Of a stretch of 64,000 nt of DNA, positions 33,385 through 46,255 are shown piece after piece. The translations under genes and the position numbers were made by a program. The stretch comes from Amborella trichopoda (lineage: Eukaryota > Streptophyta > Magnoliopsida > Amborellales > Amborellaceae): positions 1,739,858 to 1,803,857 of the forward strand of contig NW_006497557.1 of assembly GCF_000471905.2 (NCBI RefSeq), written 5' to 3'. The stretch's first letter is position 1. Each line of letters starts with the position of its first letter. A model generated the notes under the pieces. It was not told where the DNA came from and searched no databases. It saw only the letters and a list, made by a program, of their open reading frames with translations.

Positions 33385-33880
33385 CCACTATCCCTAGTGG
33401 AGTTGCACTCAGGCCGTGACTCGTGTTCCCCAGTGGAGTTGCACCCAGACCGTCACTTGTCATCCCTAGTGGAGTTGCACCCAGGCGGATGCACCTAGGC
33501 CATGATTTTTCATGCACAGTAGGAGTCACACCCGCACTAGAGCTCAATATCCCCAGTGTAGTTAGGAACATTCTTACCTCTAGAACCCCCAGTGGGTCTA
33601 TTTCACACCAAGTCCTTATTTCTTTGCTATCTTATCCCCAAAGGAGTCAGATTACCTTCCATAAACCTATTCTCCATCGAGTCTCACTTTTTACCCCCTT
33701 TGAGTCACACTTACACCCTAATTCCCAGCGAAGTCCGCTTCTGTTAGCCACTCCTCGTAGGGCCACCATATCCATCTAAGCCCCCTGCTTGTGTATGGCC
33801 TTCACTCTTTTTTCCCTAGGGAGTCAGATTACCATCCACAGACCTATTCCCCATGAGGCTTCACCTATATGGCTACCCAC
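33385..33880 (+). repeat. 'Ccctagtggagttgcaccc' block
   Basis: Three close copies of 'agtggagttgcacccagg' (33400-33490), then looser 'cccca-gtgg-gt' motifs; equivalent to 16085-16560. Confidence 0.75.
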
Positions 33881-33884
33881 AATG

Positions 33885-34330
33885 GTTCGTGCTGCATGAC
33901 CCTAAACTTCACAGCCACGGTCCAAACGTTACGACCTTAATCTGTAGCAGAGGTTTAGTTGCATGTCTTTAAATTGCATGGTCTTAGTTGCATGACTTTA
34001 AACTGCATAGCCATGATCCAAGCTATATGACCTCAAACCATAGTGCACGTCATGGCTGCATGACGTTAAAAGGTGTAGCACCATGGTCCAAACTATATGA
34101 CCTTAAACTGTAGAGGAGGTTTAGTTGCACGACCTTAAACTGCATGGCCCAAGCTACACAACGTTAAACTGCATGGCCCAAGCTACACAACGTTAAACTG
34201 CATGGCCCTAGCTAAACAAATTTAACCTACATAGCCACGGTCCAACCTATATGGCCTTAAACCATAGTGCACGTCATGGCAGCATGACGTTAAACTGCTT
34301 TGCATAGGTACTAGGAGGCATGACCTTAAA
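33885..34330 (+). repeat. About 40-bp gcatgacc minisatellite in copy B
   Basis: Roughly eleven units, including a recent local triplication of 'aaactgcatggcccaagcta' around 34138-34210. Confidence 0.88.
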
Positions 34331-35320
34331 CACACCCCCACACACTCGCACGTGCACTTTACACATGTCTTCACGCATTACTTTCCTAACTAACCCATTC
34401 AGGTGCACGCACCAAGTCACGACCTGCCCCCTACCGTCCCATACTGGAGGGCGACAGAGTGCGAGATCGTAATCAGAGTTCGCGAACGTAACTCTGTTCG
34501 GAGTGGCTAAATGCTTTATAAACGGTAATCAATGCAAACCACGAGAAAGCAAAACACCCACCAAAAAAACAACACAAAAGCTGGAAAGTTAAAACCATTT
34601 CATATCCATATACAGTCTCCAAGGTCATAACCAATATCCATAATATTACAATTCATCCAAGGCACTACAAGCTCGACCACAAAATACATGACTTCATTAA
34701 ACAACAACTACAAGGCCGATAACTAACAAACACCTACACAATAACAAAGATCCACTCTTCGAGGGCGGGCTTTCAATGCACCAAACATGATCACCTCTCG
34801 CAGTCCTCGACCTGTAGCAGACAATCTACAAGAATAAAAACAAAGGAATGAGCTAAAATACCCAGTAAGTAGATCACTACCCTTGTATTTCTGCCTATAT
34901 GCGTACACATAATAACATGGTCTATGGTTCATCAGAAATCACACTGGCATTACAGAATAAGATCTCACATTAGGGTGCATACATTTGCTATATAGAGGGA
35001 GTAACATTCAGTTTATAGAATAACACTTGTTCTTGATATAGCAATCACAGTTACAGTTAAATGTTCATGTAGAATGCTTAAATAAAACAAGCAAAACATA
35101 TCTATTTACTCCCGAAGTAGAAGCCACATCGTTCAGGCTAAGCCACTCCTAAACTTGGGGCTTTTACCCTCATTCAGGAGGGAGGACAATGATAAGTTGG
35201 GGCCCCACTTCGTAATGCCCTCACTCACGCACATAATCCCCAGCTAACTTTGGGGTTTTAGATAGGCTACGACCTTGCAAAACACAACCCTCTCCTTACA
35301 CCTTCAGACAGGAGGGCGTT

Positions 35321-35601
35321 ACAGTACCATTGGAGGACCCGATGCGTAGTGCCTATGACAATTGGGGGGCACGACCCTCTCTATTACTTACAGTCACCTC
35401 TCGACTTCACTCTCATCATATAGGTCGAGGTACAGTATACCCCACTACCAATGAAGGACCCATTGCATAGCTGTCAGTGCCAAAAATAACAGAATCACAG
35501 TATCCACTATCAATGGTGGATCCATTGCATAGCAATTAGATATCAGTATTATAAGGTTGAATCAGAAAGTCCACTACCAATGGAGGACCCATTGCGTAGC
35601 G
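35321..35601. repeat. Four hairpin units in M LTR
   Basis: Units at 35326, 35445, 35506 and 35573. Each has the form C-ACTACC-AATG...CATT-GCGTAG; stems read CATTGG/CCGATG, AATG/CATT, AATGG/CCATT and AATGG/CCATT. They lie 60-120 bases apart. Confidence 0.7.
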
Positions 35602-35649
35602 TTCATGGCACATACCATAGTATTAATATAGTAGAATTAGACAGTATCA

Positions 35650-35910
35650 ATGTCACATAATGGCCATGTTAATATCGCAGAATATCAGTATCAGTATCAT
35701 AGAATGATAGTATCAACATCACGGGATGACAGTGTAAGTCTCACAGAATGCCAGTATCAACATCACATCTTTAAGAGTATCAGATTCACTAAATAACAGT
35801 GTCCATATCATAGAATAAGAGTATCAAATTCACAGAATAACAGTGTCCATATCACAAAATAATAGTATCAAATTCATAGGATAATAGTGTCCATATCACA
35901 GAATGAGTGT
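35650..35910 (+). repeat. Short tandem 'atcacagaatgacagtatca'
   Basis: A series of ~27-28-bp units such as 'gtccatatcacagaataaga' + 'gtatcaa', about nine copies, diverged. Confidence 0.8.
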
Positions 35911-37288
35911 TACAACTGCAATTTCAAGCCATGACATCTGATCGTAAATAAGGTCATAACTTTTGATTCGTTTGGAATTTGAAGACGGTTCCAAAACCAA
36001 TTTTACACTAGACACACATATCTTTCAAATGGGGGTAGTTTAAATAAATTTGACCTTGTTTTCCCCTCAAAGTTTCAAAATAATGGAGACATTTCATCTG
36101 AAATTCGTTGTGTAGTGAAGGCAGTGAGATGTCCTTAAAATTAGTTCAATATCTCCCAAACCATAAGGAATTTTGTAATATGGTTAACAAGTGATTCTAA
36201 GCACATGTACAGATCTTTTACTAGGTCAAAAGTCGATTGCAAAAACATGAACTTTGAAGAATTTTACAGCACAGTCACAATACTACTTAATATGATACCC
36301 AAATGGCCCATAACCTTTCCACTTTCAAAAGGATACTTAAGAATACAAATTTACAAAATTTCTGTGAAACACAAGACAAATTTTGATGCTTATTGTGGTC
36401 ATGCAATTTCCATTCACATGGAAGTAAAATTCACAACATAACAGTGAACATAACATCATTCATACTACTAATAACATTCACAAACACATTCTTAAATCAC
36501 AGTCAACCTTACACAAAAAGGCCTACAAGGTAGAAATCCAGTTACCTTGGGTACATCGTGCCTCCAAAACCTTCTTTCACAGCCTTCTTCAACTCTTAAA
36601 GTGGTTGTTTTAATAGTGAGCTAAAAGGGAAGCTCCTTCTTAGTTCTTCACTTTTCCTTAGAAAGAGAGAGAGAGATGAGGAGTGGAGGGATCCGAGAAT
36701 GAGAGGGAAAGAGAGAGAGAGAGATGACGGCTGGGGTGGTTAACTGGGTAGTTAGAGAAGGGGAGGAGAGGTGGCAACAAGCCACCTCCAAGTGGCATGC
36801 GAAGAAGGTAAGGTGGCAAGCAAAAGATGACACTTGGTGAGGAAGAGAGAAAGGGGAAAAAAAGAGAAAAAGAAGAGGTAGTCCCTCATGGACTACGCTA
36901 CACCAACCTCCCCGACTGTCTAACCCACTCCCATACAGCTGGACAAATGGCGGACACAAACCATGCACGGCAGTGTCACATCCGACGTTGTGCACTTAGC
37001 ATTACACATTCCATGCACTGCGATAACACGCGCGGCGGTAACTCTCTCTACACACACGGTGATAACACAGCTGACACTACACAGCCAGCACTAACTTCTC
37101 TCTCGCTTCACAGCCGGTGATTCACCCTCATTTCACTGTCGGCTTTAGTCCATTTCAAGGGCGGCGTTCCTCCCTTGACGTGCACGGCGTTACTTATTTC
37201 CTCTATTCACGCACGGCACTGCCTCACACTCCCTATCGTGTGTGTCCTCTCCTTATTCTCTGACTCAGAAAAAGTTTGGGTCGTTACA

Positions 37289-37302
37289 TCATCCTCCCCT
37301 TA
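37289..37302 (-). other. Polypurine tract of minus-strand M element
   Basis: Minus-strand AAGGGGAGGATGA directly adjoins the LTR end. It is preceded by ATTTTGAGGACAAAATCC, which also precedes the tract of the plus-strand M element at 61065-61098. This shows both belong to one family. Confidence 0.85.
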
Positions 37303-37974
37303 AAAAGGATTTTGTCCTCAAAATCGTCAGTTAATCAAATAGATGGGGGTATTTATCTCGGATTTCATCATATCATTCCCATGTTGATTCTTCTCGTGAG
37401 TGATACTGCCATAAAAACTGGACCATGAGAATCTTTTTATTGCATAATACCTTAACCTTCCTGTCCAGTATTTCAATTGGTTATTCAACATAAGTTAAGT
37501 CTTCCTTGATCGGCATTGGCTCATACTTCAAAATGTGGGATGGATCGGGCTGATAGTTTCTAAACAATGAAATATGGAAGACATGATGAATATTAGCCAA
37601 CTCGGGCGGTAAGGTTAGTCGATATGTTGCGACTCCAATTCTTTCTAAAATTTTGAAGGGTCCGATAAATCATGGGCTTAGTTTTCCTTTCTTGTAAAAC
37701 CTCATAATGCCCTTAGTTGGTGATACTTTCAAAAAGATCTGATCACTTACTTCAAATTCAAGGTCCCTTCGGTGATTATTGACATAACTTTTCTGCCGAC
37801 TCTGAGCCATTGAGCCTTTCTTGAATTAAGGCAATCTTTTTTTATGTCATTTGAACAATTTTTGGCCCTAACAGTCTTCTTTCGTCGACTTCTTCCTAAT
37901 ACACTGACGATCTGCATTTCCTCCCATACAGGGCCTCAAAAGGTGCCACTTGAATACTAGCCTGGATACTGTTA
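37303..37974 (-). pseudogene. M element pol: integrase C-terminus and chromodomain-like tail
   Basis: Minus-strand frame, starting at the insertion junction with HNSIQASIQVAPFEALYGRK. Then come FEVSDQIFLKVSPTKGIMRF, IGPFKILERIGVATYRLTLP (the GPF/Y module), HHVFHISLFRNYQPDPSHIL, and a tail with ILDRKVKVLCNKKI, ESTWE and YDEIRDKYPHLFD before the stop. This is the typical end of a Tekay/Del-type chromovirus integrase, whose tail is thought to guide insertion to chromatin. Stops occur within the tail (a tga in the YVE-PIEIL stretch and one after STWE). Everything upstream of the HNS codons is displaced by the insertion at 37975. Confidence 0.88.
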
Positions 37975-40382
37975 TGTAAGGACCACAATTTTCTAGACTT
38001 AAAGCACTCACGGCAATAGCGACCTAGACACTCATGGCGGTAGAGAGGAGGAAGCACTCATAGCAGTAGAGAGAACGGAGTACACGCCCGACGCTAAGGG
38101 AGAAGACTTAACGCTGTAGGTGAATTTTGGAGGTATCATTGTGTGTGGATGAGAGGAAACATCGTGTGTGGATGAGAGAAAACATAATGCATAGATGATA
38201 GGAAACGTCGTGTGTAAATGTGAGGGAATTTCATGCGTGAAATGGTAACGCTGAGTGCGAATGGAAGCATCACCGTGAGCGTAAAGAGTAATGTTGTGCA
38301 CGGCATGAGGTAGTGCGATCTGTGAACTCAAGGGCTAGTGTCGACTGTGCATGGAGACCCAGCGCCAGCTGTGTGACGAGGCACACCACCGTCTGTAATT
38401 GAAGAGAGAGAAGAAGTTGTAGCATTGTTGTTTGGAGCAACGCCGTGCATGAAACTAAGTATCGTCGCGCATGAGAAGCGGAAGGAGTAATGTCATGCGT
38501 GAAGACGAAGGGTCTCCGTGTGAATGAGTGACCAATGTCGTGTGTGAAGTTAGAGATAAGTAATGTCGTGAGCATCTCTGCTATGTGAGCATCACCACGT
38601 ACGATGAGGGTAACACCACGCGCATTTGACCAACCTGGTACGACTGACGATGGGGTCTGCACTGCGTCGATTTTGTCAACGTCATGTCGTGCAAGTGAGG
38701 CCAGCCATAACCGTCTTTCCCAACCACTCCACAAGGTCAGCCACAATAGATCTCACCTTCCCACGAGCCTATAAATCGCTTCCTTCCCCACCACCGTGTG
38801 CCTTACCTTTTTCTTGCCCCTCAAACTTTCTTTCTCTAGCGCTCATGGGGTTAACCCTCTTCACTACTACCGCCACTACTGATGTTGCTGTTGTCTGCCA
38901 CGAGGAGCAAGAAGGTGACTTGCGTGTGGAGTTTGGAGCACCGTGAGCTTCAATTAAGTGGATCTAGCTTCTTTGCATCAACAATAGTGGGAAATGGGTT
39001 TTGAATATTGTTAGTGGGATAATGATGGGCTGAAAATTGTGAGTGTGAATGAGTTTGAGTGGGATTGACGATAATAGCTATGTGCCTCCACGCCACGATT
39101 GTTGAACGATGGAAATGAGCTCGTTAGTGATAAAAACTTGTAGTATAGTTCTCTTGTAAGGATAGTTTTATATAAATGAGATTTTGTATAAAGTTTTTCT
39201 TAGTTAATGAAGTATTGAATGATCTTGAATGTATGCTAAGCTTGGTAATGAGATTTTCCAGAACTATGATTGTTCTTACGATGCACCTTTCAATGGCCAA
39301 ACGATATCCAAATGAGCCCAAATTAGTCTTGAATGAAAGATATGCCAGTCTATTTTAATAGTGATTTGAATACTATTTTGAAATTGTACCCGGTTTAAGA
39401 AATACACCCCTGAGTATGAGCATGTATCACTGTCACTATGGCTAGAATTTTCCAGCAACTGTTGCTTGTCTTGCATCGAGCTTTTGACAAACCTAACGGT
39501 GTCCAAATGCTTTCAAAATTCTGCTTGTTTGAAATATTTTTGAGCAAAATTAGAGTCGTATGTTTTGAGAATTTCAGAAATCCTCGAGGTTTGTGATGTA
39601 TGCCCCGAAATGCAGGAGCATGTTGCAGTTGCAGGAAATTTTCAGCAACTGTCGTGTGATTCATGTCAAGCTTTTGATCTGCCAAAGAATTTCCAAATGC
39701 CTTTAAACTACTGTCATTTCGAAGATTACTGCGTGGGCTTTAAATTCCATGTTTAAATTATTTTATGAATATCCTTGGATTGGGAGTTACTCCCCGAGAA
39801 GAGGGGTACGTCAATGCCACACAACACAAAGACTTTCAAAATTGTGCTTGTTACATGGTTTTGCCCTCAACTATGACCAAATGTATTCAAATCACCTTCA
39901 TGTTAGCTTTGAATAAATCTATTTTTAAAATCGGCTTCAAATCAAACAAAAACCCGCCACTGCTCGACAATTGTAGTCCTTTTCCTACAAGGAGGTCCTA
40001 GTTATGGAGGTGATAAAATATTCTCTTTTTGCTTGACTCTTTCGCCGACCAATTATGGGACAGAGCATTAAGTGTGTGGATTGATAAACGTCAATTTTAT
40101 AGGATGGTCTTCCAATAATGATTGTCATATGTTAATTGCCATGGAGTTAGGAGCACGATACTATGTGATCGTGCAATTGGTGATGACTTGATAACTGCCA
40201 ATACCCCATGATGACTATGTGATGAATATAGTCGCATACGACCATGGATTTTGATTGCTAATTGAAAAAGTATAAGTGCCTTGAGATAGTCGCTGTGATA
40301 AATGCCTTATGTTGAAAAGCATAGTGTACATGTCAGTTATATAGTTGAATATGAGACATCAGACTTTAGCAATGAGACCAGC
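37975..40382 (+). mobile_element. 5' LTR of plus-strand M element, left part
   Basis: Starts TGTAAGGACCACAATTTTC. It is collinear with 61100-63545 (the 3' LTR of the same element), with differences at roughly one position in ten over the 235 bases compared by eye. It is interrupted at 40382 by T element C and resumes at 57527. The flank before the start is tgtta (37970-37974); the matching duplicate would lie beyond the window. Confidence 0.9.
38766..38778 (+). promoter_or_regulatory. TATA box of M LTR
   Basis: AGCCTATAAATCG, about 790 bases into the LTR. It is kept in the 3' LTR (GCCTATAAATC, 61938-61948), with neighbouring 'cagccacaatagatctcacc' upstream also conserved. Confidence 0.65.
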
Positions 40383-43182
40383 TAAAGTTAGGTATCCAAC
40401 TAGTGAGAGCAGAATTTTGGATGTGAGGTGGGGATCAACCTCATCTGGGTTTGTAACTTACTCGGGCTTACTAGTGCGGTTGTCCTCTTTGATCACGACG
40501 GAAAGTGCCCCAGCTGCTTCAGCTGGTTTCAATATCCTCCCTTGACCTACAATCTCCTTATTTTCGGCACAACACTACTACGGTTAATTTGCAAGTCTAG
40601 TGGGTTGAAAGGCCCACCCTTGTCTTAGGGCAACATACATTCGCATGGCTAAGAATGTGAGAAGTTAGGGTGATGAAGTGGAAGGTTTGAACGAGAGGAG
40701 AAAAGAAGAGGGTACACGACGAGGGGACAAGGCTAGCATGATACTTGGGCTAGTGTAATGACCGACTCGAAGTGGTAGCAAGACAGGCATAGTATTTTGG
40801 ACCGGCGCGATGGCATTACTACTCAAAACCAAGGTCGACATGACTATTTTAATCTGGTGTGGCAGCAAGATGAGCATCGTACTCCGGACCAGCACAACGG
40901 CAATACAGCTCGACAGCCAGACCGTTATGGCAATAGTAGACTGAGTCCACCCTCGATCAAGTGAGAATAAAATGAAGAAAATGCATGAGACGACAAAGAG
41001 ATGGGGTCCCGACGGTGCTAAGTGTCACCACGCATAACCATGGAGTAACAGTGTCACGGCCCTTGGATGGTGCTAGGCACTATTACTCATGGCTAGAGGG
41101 CAAGGGGTTAACCACGAGCGTCACTAGGCATTGCCTTTGGGCAACACGAGAAGGCGGCACATCCTTGTGCAGGCGGCGATAACCTCTTGTGAAGGGAGCG
41201 ACGATAGCCATTTGTAAGGCGTGTGGCAGCAATTCTTGCAAAGAAACACGGCGATAGGTGTGGGACGCAAGAAGTGCCTACGCACGGTAATGGTTACCGA
41301 GCTCACGAAGAAAGCTTACGGACGGCGATAGGCATCGAAGGCACGAAGAAAGCTCATGGAGAGTGATAGGTGTTGTCGCAAACTCTCGTGGGCGACGATA
41401 GGCATTACCGTCTATGATAGGTGCACAACAAGGGGATACCCCTGCGGGAGGCAATAAGTTTTACCATCTACATTCTTCACTGAGGCATTGAGGATACATC
41501 TACAGATGACGATGAGCATCACCATTTAGAAGCCTCGTTGAGCGATAGGGACCAAGTAATAGAATGGGGAAAGGAGCTCACGCATGATGCTACCATCGCC
41601 ATGTGTGACCTATGAAACCACAGAAGGGGAAAACAAAGAGAAAGAGGCATGCACGGCACTGCCACTGTCGTGCATGGCCTCTGAGGGGGGCTCATACGAA
41701 GAAGAAGAAGAAGAAGTAAGAAAAGAAGAGGGAGAAGATTTACCTTGAGCCTAGGGGTACCAATTCAAAATATCTCTCTTACTCTCTCTCTCCAAACGTC
41801 ACCCAATAATGAGAAGGAAAGGGAATTCTATGAAGTAAAAATTCTCTTTGGTGAAGGGTTTCAAGCCTTTGCATACAATGATGGTACATGGTATATATAG
41901 AATTGTGCCCAAACATGGGTGGATTGATCAAAATTAAACCTAATTACTGGAAAATAAGATTTAATTGAATTAAAAGTATTAGAAAATCGGGTGAAAAATG
42001 ATAGATTTACCCTCTTCCTAACAAGTTGTGGAATTCCAAGACAGTCCCTGTGTTGCCCTAAAACGTAGATGATGATGATTTTTCTTGGATGATCCGGGGT
42101 CATTCTGATGCCTGTTTGATTGAAAGATGTTGTTTTCTTGAGGGCTCAGCATGGCGATCGATTTGATACCAACTTCAAGTAATGGATCGTGCTTTTAGGG
42201 CACGATCATGTTACTTGAAATTTGAATGAATCTTGAAACTCTGAATCGATTGTATTCTCATTCCTTGATGTTTGTCTGTGATTTCTTTGTTAGAACATAC
42301 TGAGCATGTCGTCACGAATGCGGGGCAACAAATGCAGCTCGATTCTGTGCCCAGACGAAGATTTTGAATCTTTGAAGTTTTTGTAAGAATGTGGAATTTC
42401 GACAACAGAATTTGCAATCACTTCGTCGACTTCATGTACAGAATTCGACTGTTCATCATGCATGGGGTTCGGACTAGAAATAGCCCTAGACCTTACGCAC
42501 GCGATGGAATTGGTTTCATGTCGATCGGGCTAGTGAGTGGTGTGATATGGCTGCTCGAGTGAGACACGACGCTGTTGATTTTCTTGCACTTTTTTCACGG
42601 ATCAACAACTTCTCTCTAGCTTTTCTTCGTGCTTAGGCTTCGTCGCGGGGTGTGCCACATATCGAAACGCCCGTCTCGACAAGACCAACAAGCTTCATCA
42701 AGTTTGAGCATGATCTAATCTTAAACGAGGGAGATATAAGCATCAAAACTCACTAGTTGTTACTACCCTTTTAATGGAGTTGAGTTGCAGGGTGGTCGCA
42801 CGAGAATAGCGTGCGGCTACTCCTACTTCGGTCTTTCACCTATAACTTCTTCCTGGGATGTCCGTTCAAGCTGAAATTTGATCCTTGGGGGTTTTCAATC
42901 ATGCCAGATCTAATGGCGGTAGTCCCATAGCAAATTGAGACACCAAAAATATAGCTCTAGTTATAGGGTCCGTTTCAGGGAGCTAGAGGATGATTCCACC
43001 GAAACAGTTTCTCAGTCTGCGTTATCTTAGACATGTTGGAATGCGACAAAACTCAACAGAAGACTTTTGAGAGTCCTTATGAAGATGTTGGCCAGTTCTA
43101 GGGGTATTTAGAGACTGTTGGAATTTTCACTGTTTGCATGGCTTTATTGACCGGGGACCCATGATGATGAAAATGTCTTCCA
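40383..43182 (-). mobile_element. 3' LTR of element C
   Basis: Minus-strand start TGGAAGACATTTTCATC at 43182; end 'ggatacctaacttta' at 40383. It pairs with 54773-57526. By eye about 30 of 250 positions differ over 41870-42120 versus 56210-56460. It contains CTATATATACC (TATA, 41890-41900, minus) and a 'gcgatagg' array at 41140-41560. Confidence 0.85.
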
Positions 43183-44759
43183 ACTGCATGCCCCGCTGAA
43201 TGTTGTGCTTGAAGAGAAGAAAGAAGTATAATCATTGGGGAAATTTCTCGTGGCTAGCCACAAGACTACGCGAATGCTGAGGAGATTCACCCAATGCTGT
43301 AAGTAGGATGCTCAAACGTTTGAACGCAATGTACGGGTCCACCCGTTGAGACTTTAGGGGGAGAAGAGACTTTTGAGGGATCCTGTCAAAGTCCTCACCC
43401 TCGAGGGACTATTTGAGATTCTGACAGCTTGAGGATTTTGTAGGGACCTCCTTGGTCAGAATCAGGCCTATCTGGAGGCCAACTGCTATGAACCTTTGGT
43501 TAGCATTATTTGCTGTTACACCAGGTTTGCTTTTGACGATCAGAGTATCCCTGTAGGTCCCGCACAATGGGGTCCAGTCTGGCGCTTCTGACCTATCCCA
43601 AAAGTCTAGGCTTATTGACTAGAGGGAATTTTGACGAGGCCATCTTGTGGGCCCCATCCTGTGGGGTCCAGTTGGGGGACTTTTTAGCAGACTGTCTAAA
43701 AAATATGGGCCTATCAGCTAAGGATGGTTTTAGGCATGGTGATCTCATGGAGAGACATTACCCTGAACTCTCTGGCAGGTTAGGCACTGACTTCGTCAGT
43801 TTCTTGCCTACGTGATGGTTTTTTAGCATTTTGAAGGGATCTTTCGATCGTCGTCCTCACCCTCAAGGACGCTTGTTGTGTTTGGAGGTATAGTGTGGGA
43901 GATCTTATGAGGCTCTCACTCCCGGATGAGCCATTTTGTGTTTGTTATTGGATTGGATGCTGGCAGTTGAGGATTTTTTGTAAGCCTCACCAGCCAGAAT
44001 TATGACTATTTTGGCAATTGTGTTAGCTGAGGCGGTGGTGCTGCATCATCCTATTTTGTTGGTCCATTTCCACTTGAACAGGGGTAGTGGCACCGTAAAA
44101 AAGGCTTTCACCAACTTTCTTGATATTCGGGCTCTTTTACTCATGACCTTGCAGCCATGTCCACCCTTTTCATCCGTTTTTTGCTCATGGTTCCCTTTGG
44201 GGTTTTCACCGTGCCTGTGTTTTTATTTTCATGAAAATATTTTACTCATGGTTTCGTGACCATGCCTACCCAATCATTTTTACTCATGGCACTCCCTTGT
44301 TCAGGTGTACACCATGCCCGTTTTTTGTTGTGAAAGTGTGTTTAGAGTCATGCCTTCGAGACCTGTACGAAACCTTTTAACGTCATGTGGCCAAAATGTG
44401 CACTGTAGTTTAGGGTCATACAGCTGGACCAGAGTGGTGAAGAATGCCAGTCTATGGAGGCCATAGAGTGAGTATGGTGATGGTCTTAACTCAATTTGAG
44501 GAGATGGCACGAGGCTACCTATGAAAGATGGAAGATGTATGAATGGTGGGTGAAAGATGGTGATTCACAAGCTGATGAAGAGTATGAAGGGCGGGATGGC
44601 TCGCAATTTTCTGAGCATGGGTGAGACTCACTCGGATATGATGAATTGTGGTAGTGGAGTGAATGACCTTACTGGGGAAGCAATGAAGGTGGTGCACGCA
44701 CATGAATGGGTCGGTTAGGGAAAGCGTGTGTGAAAATGCACGTAAAGGGGGTGTGCACG

Positions 44760-45260
44760 TATGTGTTAGGACATGTTTAAGGTCATGCCTCCTGGACCTG
44801 GGCAAAGCAGTTTAACGTCATGCAATAAGGACGTGCACTATGGTTTAAGGTCATATAACTCAGTCCATGGTTATGCAATTTAAAGTCATGCAACTAGGAC
44901 AAGGTTGTTGAAGGTCATGCAACTAGACCTCTACTACAGTTTAAGGTCATATAGTTTGGACAATGGCTACGCAATTTAAAATCATGCAATGTGGACGACG
45001 GCTGTGCAGTTTAAGGTCATGCAGCATGGACCATGGCTGTGCAGCTTAAGGTCAGGCAGCACGGACCAAAACAGTGTAGTTTAAGGTCATGTAGCATGGA
45101 CCACAGCTGTGCAGTTTAAGGTCATGTAGCATGGACCACGACTGTGCAGTTTAAGGTCATGCAACACAGACCATGGCTGTGCAGTTTAAGGTCATGCAGC
45201 ATGGACCACGACTTTGTAGTTTAAGGTCATGTAGCATGGACCATTGTGTGGGTCGCCATG
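44760..45260 (-). repeat. About 40-bp gcatgacc minisatellite, element C array
   Basis: About twelve units 'atggaccatggctgtgcagt' + 'ttaaggtcatgcagc' (plus-strand reading). Units here are more uniform than in A or B, suggesting later local amplification. Confidence 0.9.
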
Positions 45261-45264
45261 TAGG

Positions 45265-45640
45265 TGAATCAGCATGGGGAATACATCTGTGGATAGAAAT
45301 CTGATTCCCTGGGGATAAAGATAATTGAGGCTATATACAAGCAAAGAGATTTAGATGAAGAGGGTGGCCCTACATGGAGTGGCAAGCGGAAGAGGACTTC
45401 ACGGGGGATTAAGAGGGTAAGTGCGACTCCCTGGGGATGATGACTAATGGTGTGCATGTAACTCTACTGAGAATGACGGGCTAGAGTACCGATGCAAACT
45501 CACTGGGGGTAGTGGGTCGCAATAGGGTGTGACTCTTACTGGGGTGTTGGTGTGAAATAAACCCACTAAGGCTTAATGGGATAAGCATAACTCCCTTTTT
45601 CTTTTACATAAGCCTAACTCTATCGGGGATGTTGATGGAA
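45265..45640 (-). repeat. 'Gtggagtt' block of element C
   Basis: Reverse-strand 'tccc-agtagagtt' motifs; equivalent to 16085-16560 and 33385-33880. Confidence 0.65.
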
Positions 45641-45649
45641 TACACTTGG

Positions 45650-45890
45650 CGAAGGGGTACGTCCATTTGACAGTTTAAAGTCATGTGTGTGGACTATTTG
45701 TCACGTTGTTTATCATTTTACTATAGAGACGTGCATTACATGTTTAAGGTCTTGTAGCTCGGACCATGGCTACACAGTTTAAATTCATGTGGCTAGGACC
45801 ATGCAGTTTTAAAGTCGTGCAACTAGACCTTCACTACAGTTTAGGGTCATATAGTTTGGTCCATGCAGTTTAAGGTCATCCAACTAAACT
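45650..45890 (-). repeat. Second gcatgacc array of element C
   Basis: Five to six units of the same ~40-bp family on the far side of the 'gtggagtt' block, as in element A. Confidence 0.75.
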
Positions 45891-45949
45891 GTGGCTGTGG
45901 TAAGGGAAAGTGATGCTCGTGGAGTTAAGCCCTTGATGAAGGTCAGGTG

Positions 45950-46150
45950 ATGTTAGCCACCTGGTGTAGCGTATGATGCTAAATCCTTGACAAAGCTCGT
46001 GATGAAGGCCCTTGACGAAGCGCACGGCGATGGCCCTTAACGAAGGCACGTGGTGATAGCCCTTAACTAAGGCGCGCAGCGATCGCCTTAACGAAGGCAT
46101 GCAGCAGTAGCCCTTGACGAAGGCACACGGTGATAGCCCAATGGCTCTTT
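45950..46150 (-). repeat. 30-bp 'cccttaacgaaggcacgtgg' minisatellite
   Basis: About six units, homologous to 15240-15530 in element A read in reverse. Confidence 0.8.
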
Positions 46151-46255
46151 CGGGTCTCAGGCTTGACCAGCCCCGGCCTGGTCTTATTGCCTTCCAAAGA
46201 TGAGGAATACCGCGTCTTTTCAAACTTGTGAGGGGCAGTTTGTGGCACTGTTGTG

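Larger units (their letters stand above)
31741..34414 (+). other. 3' non-coding region of T copy B
   Basis: Order matches element A from the antisense TATA onward (32699-32750): repeat array, 'gtggagtt' block (33385-33880), gcatgacc array (33885-34330), then the 'gacgttaaactgctttgca' to 'gcacgcacca' stretch equivalent to 16895-17020. It is cut at 34414 by insertion of the minus-strand M element. Confidence 0.72.
34415..37288 (-). mobile_element. M-family 3' LTR of the minus-strand M element
   Basis: On the plus strand it starts AGTCACGACCTGCCCC (TG changed to AG) and ends GGGTCGTTACA, directly followed by a reverse-strand polypurine tract and integrase-end coding sequence. It is therefore the 3' LTR of a minus-strand element. 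Length 2.9 kb. The 5' part of that element lies beyond the plus-strand insertion at 37975 and outside the window. Confidence 0.82.

Noticed and set aside
34415-37288. Independent solo LTR
   Set aside because: It is directly followed by a polypurine tract and the end of pol in matching orientation, so it is the 3' LTR of an interrupted element.
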